Shown: positions 1 to 8,313 of the stretch, piece by piece
Numbering within the stretch: the stretch's first letter is position 1
Layout: each line of letters opens with the position of its first letter
Assembly: GCF_014648855.1 (NCBI RefSeq)
Contig: NZ_BMRX01000002.1
Coordinates: forward strand, 483,513 to 547,512
DNA length: 64,000 bases
Direction of reading: 5' to 3'
Origin: Streptomyces parvulus
Lineage (GTDB): Bacteria > Actinomycetota > Actinomycetes > Streptomycetales > Streptomycetaceae
Translations under genes and position numbers: made by a program
The notes under the pieces: generated by a model
Told to the model about the DNA's origin: nothing
The model's input: only the letters and a program-made list of their open reading frames with translations
Database searches by the model: none

Positions 1-289
1 CCACGAGACCGGCCAGCCGGCGCAGGGCGAGCACGTCGGCCTCGGTCAGCGCCCTGGCCTGGCCGATGTCGGCGAAGCCCATCGCCCGCCAGAAGCGCGA
101 GGCCAGCTCCATGGAGACGCCCGCGCTGCGGGCGGCCTGGAAGGGGGTGTAGCGGCGCTCGGCGCCCAGGATGAGCCCTTCGAGGCGCAGCGCGAGCGGG
201 TCCTCGCCGGAGTCGGCGGCGTCCGGGGCGGGCTCGGGGTCCACCCGGCCGTCCCCGTCCGCGCCGGAGCCCGTGTCGTCGACGCTCAA
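1..289 (-). CDS. cya: Adenylate cyclase, N-terminal fragment (runs off the left edge)
   Basis: Only about the first 96 codons are inside the window. Starting from TTG at 289-287, with GGAAGG about 10 nt upstream, the protein begins with an acidic Asp/Gly/Pro-rich stretch and then a helical domain (about residues 33-96) with RRYTPFQAARSAGVSMELA and FWRAMGFADIGQAR. This resembles the N-terminal regulatory domain placed before the class III cyclase domain of the Streptomyces/Mycobacterium adenylate cyclase. The catalytic domain lies outside, so function rests on this domain plus position next to birA and pccB, the order I recall for S. coelicolor cya. Product would be cAMP, used there in germination and development. 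A GTG further in could also be the start. Confidence 0.6.
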   Translation of the reverse strand, partial: MSVDDTGSGADGDGRVDPEPAPDAADSGEDPLALRLEGLILGAERRYTPFQAARSAGVSMELASRFWRAMGFADIGQARALTEADVLALRRLAGLV

Positions 290-714
290 GCCTGCTGCCC
301 TTCCGATCTGCCGCGGTCAGGTATCGACCGGCCACAACTTTACGTCAGGTGTGCCCCAGCTCACTGCCGAGCGGCCCGCACCGCGGATCCCGCGCGCTCC
401 CGCCCGGGGAAGGCCCCGGTCCCCTGCCCGCACGACCTCGGCCCCGGCCGCCCGCGCCCGCCCGGCACCCACTCCGAGCGTGCCCCCCGGACCGGGGTCA
501 CGCCACCCGCGCACCCGCGACGCCACCACCGCCCGCTCTCCCGCGTCCGCGGCCCCGACCCGCTTCCCAGCTCTCGCCGCCCCGCGCCGGATCACGCCCA
601 CCACAGGCACAGCAAGCCCTGTCCCGGACGGGGGCCCAGCACCGTAACCGCGAACGAGGGACCCGCACCGCGACACCCCACCCGCCGCTCCCCCGCCGGT
701 CCCCACCACCCCGC
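290..714. other. Intergenic stretch upstream of the adenylate cyclase gene
   Basis: 425 bp of very G+C-rich DNA between the end of birA and the start of the cyclase gene, both on the minus strand. The only signal I can support is a possible minus-strand promoter near 320-348. Reading frames are open on both strands only because stop codons are rare at this G+C; none has a protein-like composition or a good ribosome binding site. Confidence 0.4.
320..348 (-). promoter_or_regulatory. Possible promoter for the adenylate cyclase gene
   Basis: On the minus strand CTGACG (348-343) and GATACC (325-320) are separated by 17 nt, an acceptable sigma-70-like spacing, about 31 nt upstream of the TTG start. 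The -10 hexamer is poor, so this is only a candidate. Confidence 0.3.
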
Positions 715-1578
715 TCACGCCGGCCGCAGGTGCACGATGTCCCCCGCCCCCACCGGCTCCTGCACCCCCGCCGCCGTGGCCAGCACCAGGCGGCCGTCGC
801 CGTCCACGGCCACCGCCTCCCCGACCAGCGACCGGTCGCCGGGCAGCTCGGCCCGCACCACGCGGCCGAGCGTCGCGCAGCCCGCCGCGTACGTCTCCTG
901 GAGGCCGCTCGCCGCCGGATCGCCCCCGGCCGAACGCCACCGGCCGTACCAGTCCTCCAGCGACCGCAGCACCCCCCGCAGCAGCGGGTCGCGGTCGGTA
1001 CTGGCGGCGCCCGCCAGGGCCAGCGAACCCGCCTGCGGGACCGGCAGCTCGTCGGCCCGGAGGCCGACGTTGACGCCCACACCGACGACGACGCCGTCAC
1101 CCGCCCGCTCCGCGAGGATGCCGCCGGCCTTGCGCTCCTCGCCGCCGACGGTCACCAGCAGGTCGTTGGGCCACTTCAGCGCCGTGTCGACACCCGCCAC
1201 CCTGGACAGCCCCGTCGCCACGGCCACGCCGGTCAGCAGCGGCAGCCAGCCCCAGCGGGCCACCGGCACCTCGGTGGGCCGCAGCAGTACGGAGAAGAAG
1301 AGCCCGGAGCGCGGCGGCGCCGTCCACCGCCGGTCGAGACGCCCCCGCGCGGCGGTCTGCTCCTCGGCGACCAGCACGGCCCCCTCCGCCAGGTCCTCGT
1401 CGGCGGCGCGGGCCACCAGGTCCGAGTTGGTGGAGCCGGTGCGCTGCACCAGGTCGAGGCGGTGCCACAGCCCTCCCTCCCGGACCAGCGCGCGGCGCAG
1501 CGCCGTGCCGTTCAGCGGAGGACGGTCCAGGTCGGACCACCGGCCGCCCGGGGAACCAGAGGCATCAGGGGGAGTCAT
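715..1578 (-). CDS. birA: Biotin--[acetyl-CoA-carboxylase] ligase
   Basis: 287 aa from the ATG at 1578. Joins biotin to the biotin carboxyl carrier domain, here most obviously AccA2 encoded 4 kb away. Seen: STNSDLVARA after the first strand, a biotin/AMP loop variant around GRLDRRWTAPP, LKWPNDLL with the conserved Lys, KAGGILAE, and a C-terminal SH3-like domain ending with the conserved EPVGAGDIVHLR. There is no N-terminal helix-turn-helix, so this is the monofunctional ligase and not an E. coli-type repressor. Longer upstream reading is possible but would run into the divergent pccB leader; the chosen start leaves 110 bp to pccB. Divergent arrangement with pccB suggests shared control from that gap. 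Confidence 0.93.
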   Translation of the reverse strand: MTPPDASGSPGGRWSDLDRPPLNGTALRRALVREGGLWHRLDLVQRTGSTNSDLVARAADEDLAEGAVLVAEEQTAARGRLDRRWTAPPRSGLFFSVLLRPTEVPVARWGWLPLLTGVAVATGLSRVAGVDTALKWPNDLLVTVGGEERKAGGILAERAGDGVVVGVGVNVGLRADELPVPQAGSLALAGAASTDRDPLLRGVLRSLEDWYGRWRSAGGDPAASGLQETYAAGCATLGRVVRAELPGDRSLVGEAVAVDGDGRLVLATAAGVQEPVGAGDIVHLRPA

Positions 1579-1636
1579 GCAACCCACCCTAGGTGTGGGA
1601 AAGACCGCACTGCCGAACGGAAGACCCCCTACTACT

Positions 1637-1650
1637 CTACGAACGAGTAA
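1637..1650. promoter_or_regulatory. Candidate operator CTACGAACGAGTAA in the birA-pccB gap
   Basis: A 14-bp imperfect palindrome 39 bp before the pccB start. Twelve of 14 positions match CTACTAACGGGTAA at 4939-4952, in front of the divergent membrane protein/accA2 genes. The shape (CTAC/GTAA arms around a CG centre) resembles operators of TetR-type regulators of acyl-CoA metabolism, but I do not know the regulator. Functional assignment is inference from recurrence beside two carboxylase genes. Confidence 0.4.
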
Positions 1651-1688
1651 CCGTCCCCCCTTTTGAGCAGGCAGGGAGCCGCATCCCG

Positions 1689-3296
1689 ATGTCCGAGCCG
1701 GAAGAGCAGCAGCCCGACATCCACACGACCGCGGGCAAGCTCGCGGATCTGACGCGCCGTATCGAGGAGGCGACGCACGCCGGTTCGTCACGCGCCGTGG
1801 AGAAGCAGCACGCCAAGGGCAAGCTGACGGCCCGTGAGCGCATCGAGCTCCTGCTCGACGAGGGCTCCTTCGTCGAGCTGGACGAGTTCGCCCGGCACCG
1901 CTCCACCAACTTCGGCCTCGACGCCAACCGCCCCTACGGCGACGGCGTCGTCACCGGGTACGGCACCGTCGACGGCCGCCCGGTCGCCGTCTTCTCCCAG
2001 GACTTCACCGTCTTCGGCGGCGCGCTGGGCGAGGTCTACGGCCAGAAGATCGTCAAGGTCATGGACTTCGCGCTGAAGACCGGCTGCCCGGTCATCGGCA
2101 TCAACGACTCCGGCGGCGCCCGCATCCAGGAGGGCGTGGCCTCCCTCGGCGCCTACGGCGAGATCTTCCGCCGCAACACCCACGCCTCCGGCGTGATCCC
2201 GCAGATCAGCCTGGTCGTCGGCCCGTGCGCGGGCGGCGCGGTCTACTCCCCCGCGATCACCGACTTCACGGTCATGGTGGACCAGACCAGCCACATGTTC
2301 ATCACCGGCCCCGACGTCATCAAGACCGTCACCGGTGAGGACGTCGGCTTCGAGGAGCTGGGCGGCGCCCGCACGCACAACACCAACTCGGGCGTGGCGC
2401 ACCACATGGCCGGCGACGAGAAGGACGCCATCGAGTACGTCAAGCAGCTGCTGTCGTACCTGCCGTCCAACAACCTCTCCGAGCCGCCCGCCTTCCCGGA
2501 GGAGGCCGACCTCGCGGTCACGGACGAGGACGCCGAGCTGGACGTGATCGTCCCGGACTCGGCGAACCAGCCGTACGACATGCACACGGTCATCGAGCAC
2601 GTCCTGGACGACGCGGAGTTCTTCGAGACCCAGGCGATGTTCGCGCCGAACATCCTGACCGGCTTCGGCCGGGTGGAGGGCCGCCCGGTCGGCATCGTCG
2701 CCAACCAGCCCATGCAGTTCGCCGGCTGCCTCGACATCACCGCGTCCGAGAAGGCGGCCCGCTTCGTCCGCACCTGCGACGCCTTCAACCTCCCGGTGCT
2801 CACCTTCGTGGACGTCCCCGGCTTCCTGCCCGGCGTCGACCAGGAGCACGACGGCATCATCCGCCGCGGCGCCAAGCTGATCTACGCCTACGCCGAGGCC
2901 ACCGTCCCGCTGATCACGGTCATCACCCGCAAGGCCTTCGGCGGCGCCTACGACGTCATGGGCTCCAAGCACCTGGGCGCCGACCTCAACCTGGCCTGGC
3001 CGACCGCGCAGATCGCCGTGATGGGCGCCCAGGGCGCGGTCAACATCCTGCACCGCCGCACGATCGCCGAGGCGGAGACCGGCGGGAACCCCGAGGACGC
3101 CGAGGCGGTCCGCGCCCGCCTCATCCAGGAGTACGAGGACGCCCTCCTCAACCCCTACACGGCGGCCGAACGCGGTTACGTCGACGCGGTGATCATGCCG
3201 TCCGACACCCGCCGCCACATCGTGCGAGGCCTGCGCCAGCTGCGCACCAAGCGCGAGTCCCTGCCTCCGAAGAAGCACGGCAACATCCCCCTCTGA
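1689..3296 (+). CDS. pccB: Propionyl-CoA carboxylase beta (carboxyltransferase) subunit
   Basis: 535 aa, cytoplasmic. Transfers CO2 from carboxybiotin to propionyl-CoA to give methylmalonyl-CoA, an extender for polyketides. Two crotonase-fold halves are clear: the N-terminal half with [20 protein letters not shown] and [11 protein letters not shown], the C-terminal half with [24 protein letters not shown] and [16 protein letters not shown]. The Asp in AYDVMG falls at residue 422 with this start; Asp422 of S. coelicolor PccB is the known determinant of propionyl-CoA preference, which supports both the start and the specificity. ATG at 1689 is preceded by a GGGAG-type site; a longer frame from 1593 lacks one. 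An epsilon subunit gene follows 17 bp later. Confidence 0.95.
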   Translation: MSEPEEQQPDIHTTAGKLADLTRRIEEATHAGSSRAVEKQHAKGKLTARERIELLLDEGSFVELDEFARHRSTNFGLDANRPYGDGVVTGYGTVDGRPVAVFSQDFTVFGGALGEVYGQKIVKVMDFALKTGCPVIGINDSGGARIQEGVASLGAYGEIFRRNTHASGVIPQISLVVGPCAGGAVYSPAITDFTVMVDQTSHMFITGPDVIKTVTGEDVGFEELGGARTHNTNSGVAHHMAGDEKDAIEYVKQLLSYLPSNNLSEPPAFPEEADLAVTDEDAELDVIVPDSANQPYDMHTVIEHVLDDAEFFETQAMFAPNILTGFGRVEGRPVGIVANQPMQFAGCLDITASEKAARFVRTCDAFNLPVLTFVDVPGFLPGVDQEHDGIIRRGAKLIYAYAEATVPLITVITRKAFGGAYDVMGSKHLGADLNLAWPTAQIAVMGAQGAVNILHRRTIAEAETGGNPEDAEAVRARLIQEYEDALLNPYTAAERGYVDAVIMPSDTRRHIVRGLRQLRTKRESLPPKKHGNIPL

Positions 3297-3313
3297 CCCG
3301 GTAAGGAGCCGTT

Positions 3314-3520
3314 GTGATCAAGGTCGTACGGGGCAACCCGACCCCGGAGGAACTGGCCGCGGCCCTGGCGGTGGTCAGGGCCCGCGCGGCGGCGGCGGAA
3401 TCCGAGCCCGCGGGCACGCCACGCAGCAGGGACGCGTGGTCCGACCCGTCCAGGATCGCAGCCCACCACCTCCCCCAGCCCGGCCCGGCCTCATGGGGTC
3501 GCACCTACTGGCCAAGCTAG
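3314..3520 (+). CDS. pccE: Acyl-CoA carboxylase epsilon subunit
   Basis: 68 aa from GTG at 3314 with AAGGAG at 3303-3308. Small accessory subunits of this type bind the beta hexamer in actinobacterial acyl-CoA carboxylases and are needed for full activity. The N-terminus IKVVRGNPTPEELAA is the family signature; the middle is Ala/Arg-rich and the C-terminus ends with a WSDPSR...WG..YWPS pattern shared by these subunits. It lies 17 bp after pccB and is almost certainly co-transcribed. Confidence 0.9.
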   Translation: MIKVVRGNPTPEELAAALAVVRARAAAAESEPAGTPRSRDAWSDPSRIAAHHLPQPGPASWGRTYWPS

Positions 3521-3631
3521 GGACAACCCACCCAGGGGCGCGGGGAACCGCGCACAGCAGGACGGCCCCGCGCCCCGATCTAGGTACCCGTACTCAAGCG
3601 CCGCCCCCTCCCGAAGCCGCACGCTGGTGCC

Positions 3632-3760
3632 ATGCTGTGGTCCGACCCCGAGAACGAGCCGCCCGAAGAACTGCGCGACATGCAGCACATGCTGCGACGG
3701 CTGAGCGTTCTCCTGGCCATGGCCATGGTGCTGGCGATGATCGTGCTCGGCCTGGGGTGA
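3632..3760 (+). CDS. Very small single-pass membrane protein (possible MmpA/MmpB type)
   Basis: 42 aa: an acidic N-terminal 16 residues (MLWSDPENEPPEELRDMQH), a basic pair, then one hydrophobic helix (about residues 24-41) rich in Met/Val/Leu, ending GLG. It sits between pccE and maf on the same strand, 33 bp before maf. The clear acidic/basic/hydrophobic organisation argues that it is real. It resembles the small 'morphogenic membrane protein' genes annotated in Streptomyces, but I recall that name only loosely and do not assign it. No strong ribosome binding site is visible, so it may be leaderless or coupled. Confidence 0.65.
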   Translation: MLWSDPENEPPEELRDMQHMLRRLSVLLAMAMVLAMIVLGLG

Positions 3761-3793
3761 GGCACCCCCTCCCCCTGTGGCTAACCTGACCGC

Positions 3794-4414
3794 ATGACCG
3801 CTCAGCGCCGCAGGCGTCTCGTCCTCGCCTCCCAGTCCCCGGCCCGGCTGGGTCTGCTCCGCCAGGCCGGCCTCGCCCCCGAAGTCCTCGTGAGCGGCGT
3901 CGACGAGGACGCCGTCACCGCCCCCACCCCCGCCGACCTGGCCCTCGCCCTGGCCGAGGCGAAGGCCTCCGTCGTGGCCGCCAAGCCCGAGGTGCACGGC
4001 GCCCTGGTGATCGGCTGCGACTCGGTGCTGGACCTGGACGGCCAGGCGCTCGGCAAGCCGGCCGACGCCGAGGAGGCCACCGCGCGCTGGAAGGCGATGC
4101 GCGGCAGGGCGGGCACGCTCCAGACCGGCCACTGCGTCTGGGACACCGCGTCCGGCCGCCACGTCTCGGCCACGGCGTCCACCGTCGTCCGTTTCGGTGA
4201 ACCGACGGACGAGGAGATCGCGGCCTACGTGGCCTCCGGCGAGCCGCTGTACGTCGCCGGGGCCTTCACCCTGGACGGCCGCTCGGCCCCCTTCATCGAC
4301 GGCATCGAGGGCGACCACGGCAACGTGATCGGCCTCAGCCTGCCCCTGCTGCGGCGTCTGCTCGCCGAGCTGGGCACGGGCATCACGGAGTTGTGGGCGC
4401 CGGTGGAGGGCTGA
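3794..4414 (+). CDS. maf: Maf-family nucleoside triphosphate pyrophosphatase
   Basis: 206 aa. Hydrolyses non-canonical or modified nucleoside triphosphates to monophosphate and PPi. Seen: the N-terminal [18 protein letters not shown] motif that forms the phosphate-binding pocket, the central [16 protein letters not shown] with catalytic Asp, the [13 protein letters not shown] stretch and the C-terminal GAFTLDGR...[18 protein letters not shown]. Length is typical. The last 32 bp overlap tail-to-tail with the membrane protein gene on the other strand. Confidence 0.92.
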   Translation: MTAQRRRRLVLASQSPARLGLLRQAGLAPEVLVSGVDEDAVTAPTPADLALALAEAKASVVAAKPEVHGALVIGCDSVLDLDGQALGKPADAEEATARWKAMRGRAGTLQTGHCVWDTASGRHVSATASTVVRFGEPTDEEIAAYVASGEPLYVAGAFTLDGRSAPFIDGIEGDHGNVIGLSLPLLRRLLAELGTGITELWAPVEG

Positions 4415-4874
4415 CCGGCGAGCCGTCGTCGCCCCTGCCGTCCGCGGGGCGCGGCTCGGGCGCGGGACGCTCGCGGGTGTCGTAGGTCATCAGCAGCAGC
4501 ACGATGAGACCCAGCACGACAATCATGAAGACGAAGGCGCCGGGGCCCACCAGCCCCCAGCTGAACGCCCCGAGCAGCCCGTGCACCACGGCCGCGCTGA
4601 TCAGCAGGATCCGGCCGAGCCCGGCCGGCGCGCGGTCGCGGATCGCCACCAGCAGGGCGACCAGCCCGCACAGGGCGAAGTAGAGCCCGAAGACCACCCC
4701 GCCGATCTTCGACGACACGGACATGGCGTCCGGGTCGAGACCGGCCAGGGACATGTCCTGCCGGTCGACGACGATCCCCAGGAACCAGTTCAGCGCCGCG
4801 ACGCCGACCGCCTCCAGGAAGAGGACGACCGCCACGGTCCACGCCACCGGCCTGCGCACCGACACCGGCCCCAC
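4383..4874 (-). CDS. Conserved four-helix membrane protein of unknown function
   Basis: 163 aa from GTG at 4874 (GTG at 4865 is an alternative). Four hydrophobic segments: about 10-30 ([18 protein letters not shown]), 58-78, 85-103 and 110-135, then a Pro/Arg/Glu-rich cytoplasmic-looking tail of about 30 residues. No catalytic motif. It is convergent with maf, with a 32-bp overlap of coding ends, and divergent from accA2 across a 364-bp gap that holds a candidate operator 65 bp from its start. No function assigned. Confidence 0.75.
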   Translation of the reverse strand: MGPVSVRRPVAWTVAVVLFLEAVGVAALNWFLGIVVDRQDMSLAGLDPDAMSVSSKIGGVVFGLYFALCGLVALLVAIRDRAPAGLGRILLISAAVVHGLLGAFSWGLVGPGAFVFMIVVLGLIVLLLMTYDTRERPAPEPRPADGRGDDGSPVSPPPAPTTP

Positions 4875-5238
4875 CCACTTTCGACCGCTGCCGCACACGA
4901 CAGCTGTTACCCCAAGTACGTTCGAGACAGCCCGCACGCTACTAACGGGTAAACCTCGCGACAAGGGGTCTGCCGCGGGCAAAGAATCATTGGGCCATTA
5001 GTAGGGACTCCACAAAGAAACGGAGTGGCCCGCAGCACGCTCTTACAGAGACCTTGACCACACGGGAGAGCTAGGGTTTCCCCGAGGAGTCCTGCGTACC
5101 GCGGTACTACAAGGGCTTTCGCGGGTCGAGCGGACCACGAATCACGCTCCGTGTGGGCAAGCTCACCAATGGGGACGGGTCGAAGTGCCGTGTCGGCAGT
5201 CCCTAAACTCGGCTTGTTTCAAGGAGGGAGCCTCAATC
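4875..5238. other. Regulatory gap between the membrane protein gene and accA2
   Basis: 364 bp, clearly less G+C-rich than the coding DNA. It holds CTACTAACGGGTAA (4939-4952), a perfect 12-bp palindrome GTACCGCGGTAC (5096-5107), and a TAAACT at 5204-5209 that could be the -10 of an accA2 promoter, with the strong site AAGGAGGGAG at 5221-5230. No open frame here looks coding. Confidence 0.5.
4939..4952. promoter_or_regulatory. Candidate operator CTACTAACGGGTAA
   Basis: Twelve of 14 positions match the element before pccB (1637-1650). It is 65 bp upstream of the minus-strand membrane protein gene and 287 bp upstream of accA2, so it could serve either. Shared element between the two carboxylase loci suggests common control; regulator unknown. 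Confidence 0.38.
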
Positions 5239-7011
5239 GTGCGCAAGGTGCTCATCGCCAATCGTGGCGAAATCGCTGTCCGTGTGGCCCGGGCCTGCCG
5301 GGACGCGGGAATCGCGAGCGTGGCCGTCTACGCGGACCCGGACCGGGACGCTCTGCACGTCCGCGCCGCTGATGAGGCGTTCGCCCTGGGTGGTGACACC
5401 CCCGGGACCAGCTATCTGGACATCGAGAAGGTCCTGAAGGCCGCGCGGGAGTCCGGTGCGGACGCCGTACACCCCGGCTACGGGTTCCTCTCCGAGAACG
5501 CCGAGTTCGCGCAGGCGGTCCTGGACGCGGACCTGATCTGGATCGGTCCGCCGCCGCACGCCATCCGCGACCTGGGCGACAAGGTCGCCGCCCGGCACAT
5601 CGCGCAGCGCGCGGGCGCCCCGCTGGTGGCGGGCACCCCCGACCCGGTCTCCGGCGCGGACGAGGTCGTCGCCTTCGCCGAGGAGCACGGCCTGCCGATC
5701 GCGATCAAGGCGGCCTTCGGCGGTGGCGGACGCGGTCTGAAGGTCGCCCGCACCCTGGACGAGGTCCCCGAGCTGTACGACTCCGCCGTCCGTGAGGCGG
5801 TGGCGGCGTTCGGCCGCGGCGAGTGCTTCGTCGAGCGCTACCTCGACAAGCCCCGTCACGTGGAGACCCAGTGCCTGGCCGACCAGCACGGCAACGTGGT
5901 CGTCGTCTCCACCCGTGACTGCTCCCTCCAGCGCCGCCACCAGAAGCTGGTCGAGGAGGCCCCGGCTCCCTTCCTGTCGCAGGCGCAGATGGACGAGCTG
6001 TACTCGGCGTCCAAGGCGATCCTGAAGGAGGCCGGCTACGTCGGCGCCGGGACCGTGGAGTTCCTCGTCGGCATGGACGGCACGATCTCCTTCCTGGAGG
6101 TCAACACGCGCCTCCAGGTCGAGCACCCGGTCACCGAGGAGGTCGCCGGCATCGACCTGGTCCGCGAGATGTTCCGCATCGCCGACGGCGAGAAGCTGGG
6201 CTACGACGACCCGGTCCTGCGTGGTCACTCCTTCGAGTTCCGCATCAACGGCGAGGACCCGGGCCGCGGCTTCCTGCCCGCCCCCGGCACCGTCACCCTC
6301 TTCGACGCGCCCACCGGTCCCGGCGTCCGCCTGGACGCGGGTGTCGAGTCCGGCAGCGTGATCGGCCCGGCGTGGGACTCCCTGCTGGCGAAGCTGATCG
6401 TCACCGGCCGGACCCGCAAGGAGGCCCTCCAGCGCGCCGCGCGCGCCCTGGACGAGTTCACGGTGGAGGGCATGGCCACGGCCATCCCGTTCCACCGCGC
6501 GGTCGTGCGCGACCCGGCGTTCGCCCCGGAGCTGACCGGCTCCAGCGACCCGTTCACGGTCCACACCCGGTGGATCGAGACGGAGTTCGTCAACGAGATC
6601 AAGCCCTTCGACGCGCCCGCCGACGCGGAGGCGGACGAGGAGTCGGGCCGGGAGACGGTCGTCGTCGAGGTCGGCGGCAAGCGCCTGGAGGTCTCCCTGC
6701 CGTCCAGCCTGGGCATGTCCCTGGCCCGCACCGGCCTCGCGGCCGGCGCCCGGCCCAAGCGCCGCGCGGCGAAGAAGTCGGGCCCCGCGGTCTCGGGCGA
6801 CACCCTCGCCTCCCCGATGCAGGGCACGATCGTCAAGATCGCCGTCGAGGAGGGCCAGGAGGTCCAGGAGGGCGACCTGATCGTCGTCCTGGAGGCGATG
6901 AAGATGGAGCAGCCCCTCAACGCCCACAAGTCCGGCACCGTCAAGGGCCTGGGCGCGGAGATCGGCGCGTCCGTGACCTCGGGCGCCGCGATCTGCGAGA
7001 TCAAGGACTGA
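5239..7011 (+). CDS. accA2: Acyl-CoA carboxylase alpha subunit (biotin carboxylase + carrier)
   Basis: 590 aa from GTG at 5239 with AAGGAGGGAG at 5221-5230. ATP-dependent carboxylation of its own biotin, which then feeds PccB-type beta subunits; in S. coelicolor AccA2 is shared by the acetyl- and propionyl-CoA enzymes. Seen: biotin carboxylase N-domain ([19 protein letters not shown]), ATP-grasp with the Gly-rich [13 protein letters not shown] loop, [14 protein letters not shown] with active-site Arg and Glu, and a C-terminal carrier domain with EAMKMEQ, where Lys555 is the expected biotinylation site. A Lys/Arg-rich linker (about 495-520) joins them. Followed by a strong hairpin. Confidence 0.94.
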   Translation: MRKVLIANRGEIAVRVARACRDAGIASVAVYADPDRDALHVRAADEAFALGGDTPGTSYLDIEKVLKAARESGADAVHPGYGFLSENAEFAQAVLDADLIWIGPPPHAIRDLGDKVAARHIAQRAGAPLVAGTPDPVSGADEVVAFAEEHGLPIAIKAAFGGGGRGLKVARTLDEVPELYDSAVREAVAAFGRGECFVERYLDKPRHVETQCLADQHGNVVVVSTRDCSLQRRHQKLVEEAPAPFLSQAQMDELYSASKAILKEAGYVGAGTVEFLVGMDGTISFLEVNTRLQVEHPVTEEVAGIDLVREMFRIADGEKLGYDDPVLRGHSFEFRINGEDPGRGFLPAPGTVTLFDAPTGPGVRLDAGVESGSVIGPAWDSLLAKLIVTGRTRKEALQRAARALDEFTVEGMATAIPFHRAVVRDPAFAPELTGSSDPFTVHTRWIETEFVNEIKPFDAPADAEADEESGRETVVVEVGGKRLEVSLPSSLGMSLARTGLAAGARPKRRAAKKSGPAVSGDTLASPMQGTIVKIAVEEGQEVQEGDLIVVLEAMKMEQPLNAHKSGTVKGLGAEIGASVTSGAAICEIKD

Positions 7012-7026
7012 GGCACCGCGAACACC

Positions 7027-7070
7027 GGGGCGCCCGGCGGACCGAAGCGAACGGTCCCGCCGGGCGCCCC
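7027..7070 (+). terminator. Hairpin terminator after accA2
   Basis: Fourteen-bp perfect arms at 7027-7040 and 7057-7070 separated by 16 nt, starting 16 bp after the accA2 stop. No U-tract follows, as is usual in Streptomyces. Confidence 0.7.
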
Positions 7071-7151
7071 GCCGTTTACGGGGAGCGCACCCGGGACCGT
7101 ACGACGGCTGCCGGGACCGTACGACGCCGGCGTCGGCGCACGTCGGTGACG

Positions 7152-8135
7152 CTAGCGTCGGCGCATGTCCGCGACGCGCGCCCGTTCCGCCCCGCCCGGC
7201 TGCTCCAGGGCACCGGCGGTGCGCAGGCCCGCCGCGGCGCCCGGGACCTGTCGGCGCGGCCCCGGGACCGGCACGTCCCGGCGCTGCTGACGCGCCGGGA
7301 CGGCATCACCCCCCGGGGCCCCGGGGCCCCCCTGGCCCGACACCGCGCCGCCGGAAGCCCCCGCCACGGCGATCTGCACCCCCTGGTCGGCGAGGGCCTG
7401 CAGTTCGGTGGCGGCACGGTCGTCGTGGGCCGGCGCCTCGTCGGTGATCAGGCGGGTGATGAGATCCGTGGGCACGGTCTGGAACATGGTGTCCGTACCG
7501 AGCTTGGAGTGGTCGGCGAGGACGACGACCTCGGCCGCGGCCTGCACCAGGGCCCGGTCGACGGAGGCCGAGAGCATGTTGGACGTGGACAGCCCCCGTT
7601 CGGCCGTCAGCCCGCTCCCGGAGAGGAAGGCCTTGGAGACCCGCAGGCCCTGGAGGGACTGCTCGGCGCCCGAACCCACCAGGGCGTAGTTCGACCCTCT
7701 GAGGGTGCCACCGGTCATGACGACCTCGACCCGGTTGGCGTGCGCGAGTGCCTGGGCCACCAGCAGCGAGTTGGTGACGACGGTCAGGCCGGGCACCCGC
7801 GCGAGCCGGCGCGCCAGCTCCTGCGTGGTCGTACCCGCACCCACCACGATGGCCTCGCCCTCTTCGACGAAGCCCGCGGCGAGATCGGCGATGGCCGTCT
7901 TCTCGGCGGTCGCGAGATGGGACTTCTGCGGGAAGCCGGACTCTCGCGTGAATCCGCCCGGCAGTACCGCACCGCCGTGCCGGCGGTCGAGGAGTCCTTC
8001 TGCCTCCAGTGCGCGCACGTCCCGCCGTACGGTCACTTCGGAGGTCTGGACGACGCGGGCGAGTTCACGGAGCGACACGGCCCCGTTCGCTCGCACCATT
8101 TCGAGGATCAATTGGCGACGTTCTGCAGCGAACAC
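7152..8135 (-). CDS. DeoR-family transcriptional regulator with an unusual C-terminal tail
   Basis: 327 aa. Residues 5-58 form the DeoR helix-turn-helix (RRQLILEMVRANGAVSLREL ... TVRRDVRALEAEGLLDRRHGGA). Residues 77-255 are a DeoR sugar-phosphate sensor domain with GAGTTTQELARRL, TNSLLVAQAL, TGGTLR, LSGSGLTAERGLST and LADHSKLG. About 70 further residues (258-327), rich in Gly, Ala, Pro and Arg, are not typical of the family (about 255 aa). As a regulator sensing a phosphorylated sugar next to deoD and deoC, it is the best local candidate to control the nucleoside genes; a degenerate copy of their palindrome lies 89 bp upstream of its start. That role is inference. Confidence 0.85.
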   Translation of the reverse strand: MFAAERRQLILEMVRANGAVSLRELARVVQTSEVTVRRDVRALEAEGLLDRRHGGAVLPGGFTRESGFPQKSHLATAEKTAIADLAAGFVEEGEAIVVGAGTTTQELARRLARVPGLTVVTNSLLVAQALAHANRVEVVMTGGTLRGSNYALVGSGAEQSLQGLRVSKAFLSGSGLTAERGLSTSNMLSASVDRALVQAAAEVVVLADHSKLGTDTMFQTVPTDLITRLITDEAPAHDDRAATELQALADQGVQIAVAGASGGAVSGQGGPGAPGGDAVPARQQRRDVPVPGPRRQVPGAAAGLRTAGALEQPGGAERARVADMRRR

Positions 8136-8223
8136 GAAACTGACAGTAACCCCAACGACCGTCTGCTTTCAGCTGTATGCGCCGAATAACAGAAGTTGTT
8201 CGCATGGCAGTACCAGAAGTGGT

Positions 8224-8235
8224 ATACGCGCCTAG
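8224..8235. promoter_or_regulatory. Degenerate nucleoside-regulon palindrome upstream of the DeoR-type gene
   Basis: ATACGCGCCTAG matches 10 of 12 positions of CTACGCGCGTAG, lying 89 bp upstream of the regulator start. It could be an autoregulatory site. On its own two mismatches make it weak; its value comes from the neighbouring perfect sites. Confidence 0.35.
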
Positions 8236-8313
8236 TCTGCCCGCCTATGCCGCCCGCACGCGCCGCAACTCCCCGTGACCAGCGGGGAGTCGATTCCGGC
8301 CGCGTCCCGGAGG

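Noticed and set aside
1788..3278. Long minus-strand open frame opposite pccB (and similar frames opposite accA2, the mutase, afsQ2 and the ABC genes)
   Set aside because: Mirror frames are open because stop codons are rare at this G+C. Their composition (Val/Asp/Gly/Arg/His-rich) and codon use are those of antisense shadows, and the opposite strand has clear family motifs.
8189..8219. Direct repeat CAGAAGTkGT and inverted TACCA-GAAG-TGGTA upstream of the DeoR-type gene
   Set aside because: Short and imperfect. It could be a binding site for another regulator, but nothing else in the window repeats it, so I do not list it.
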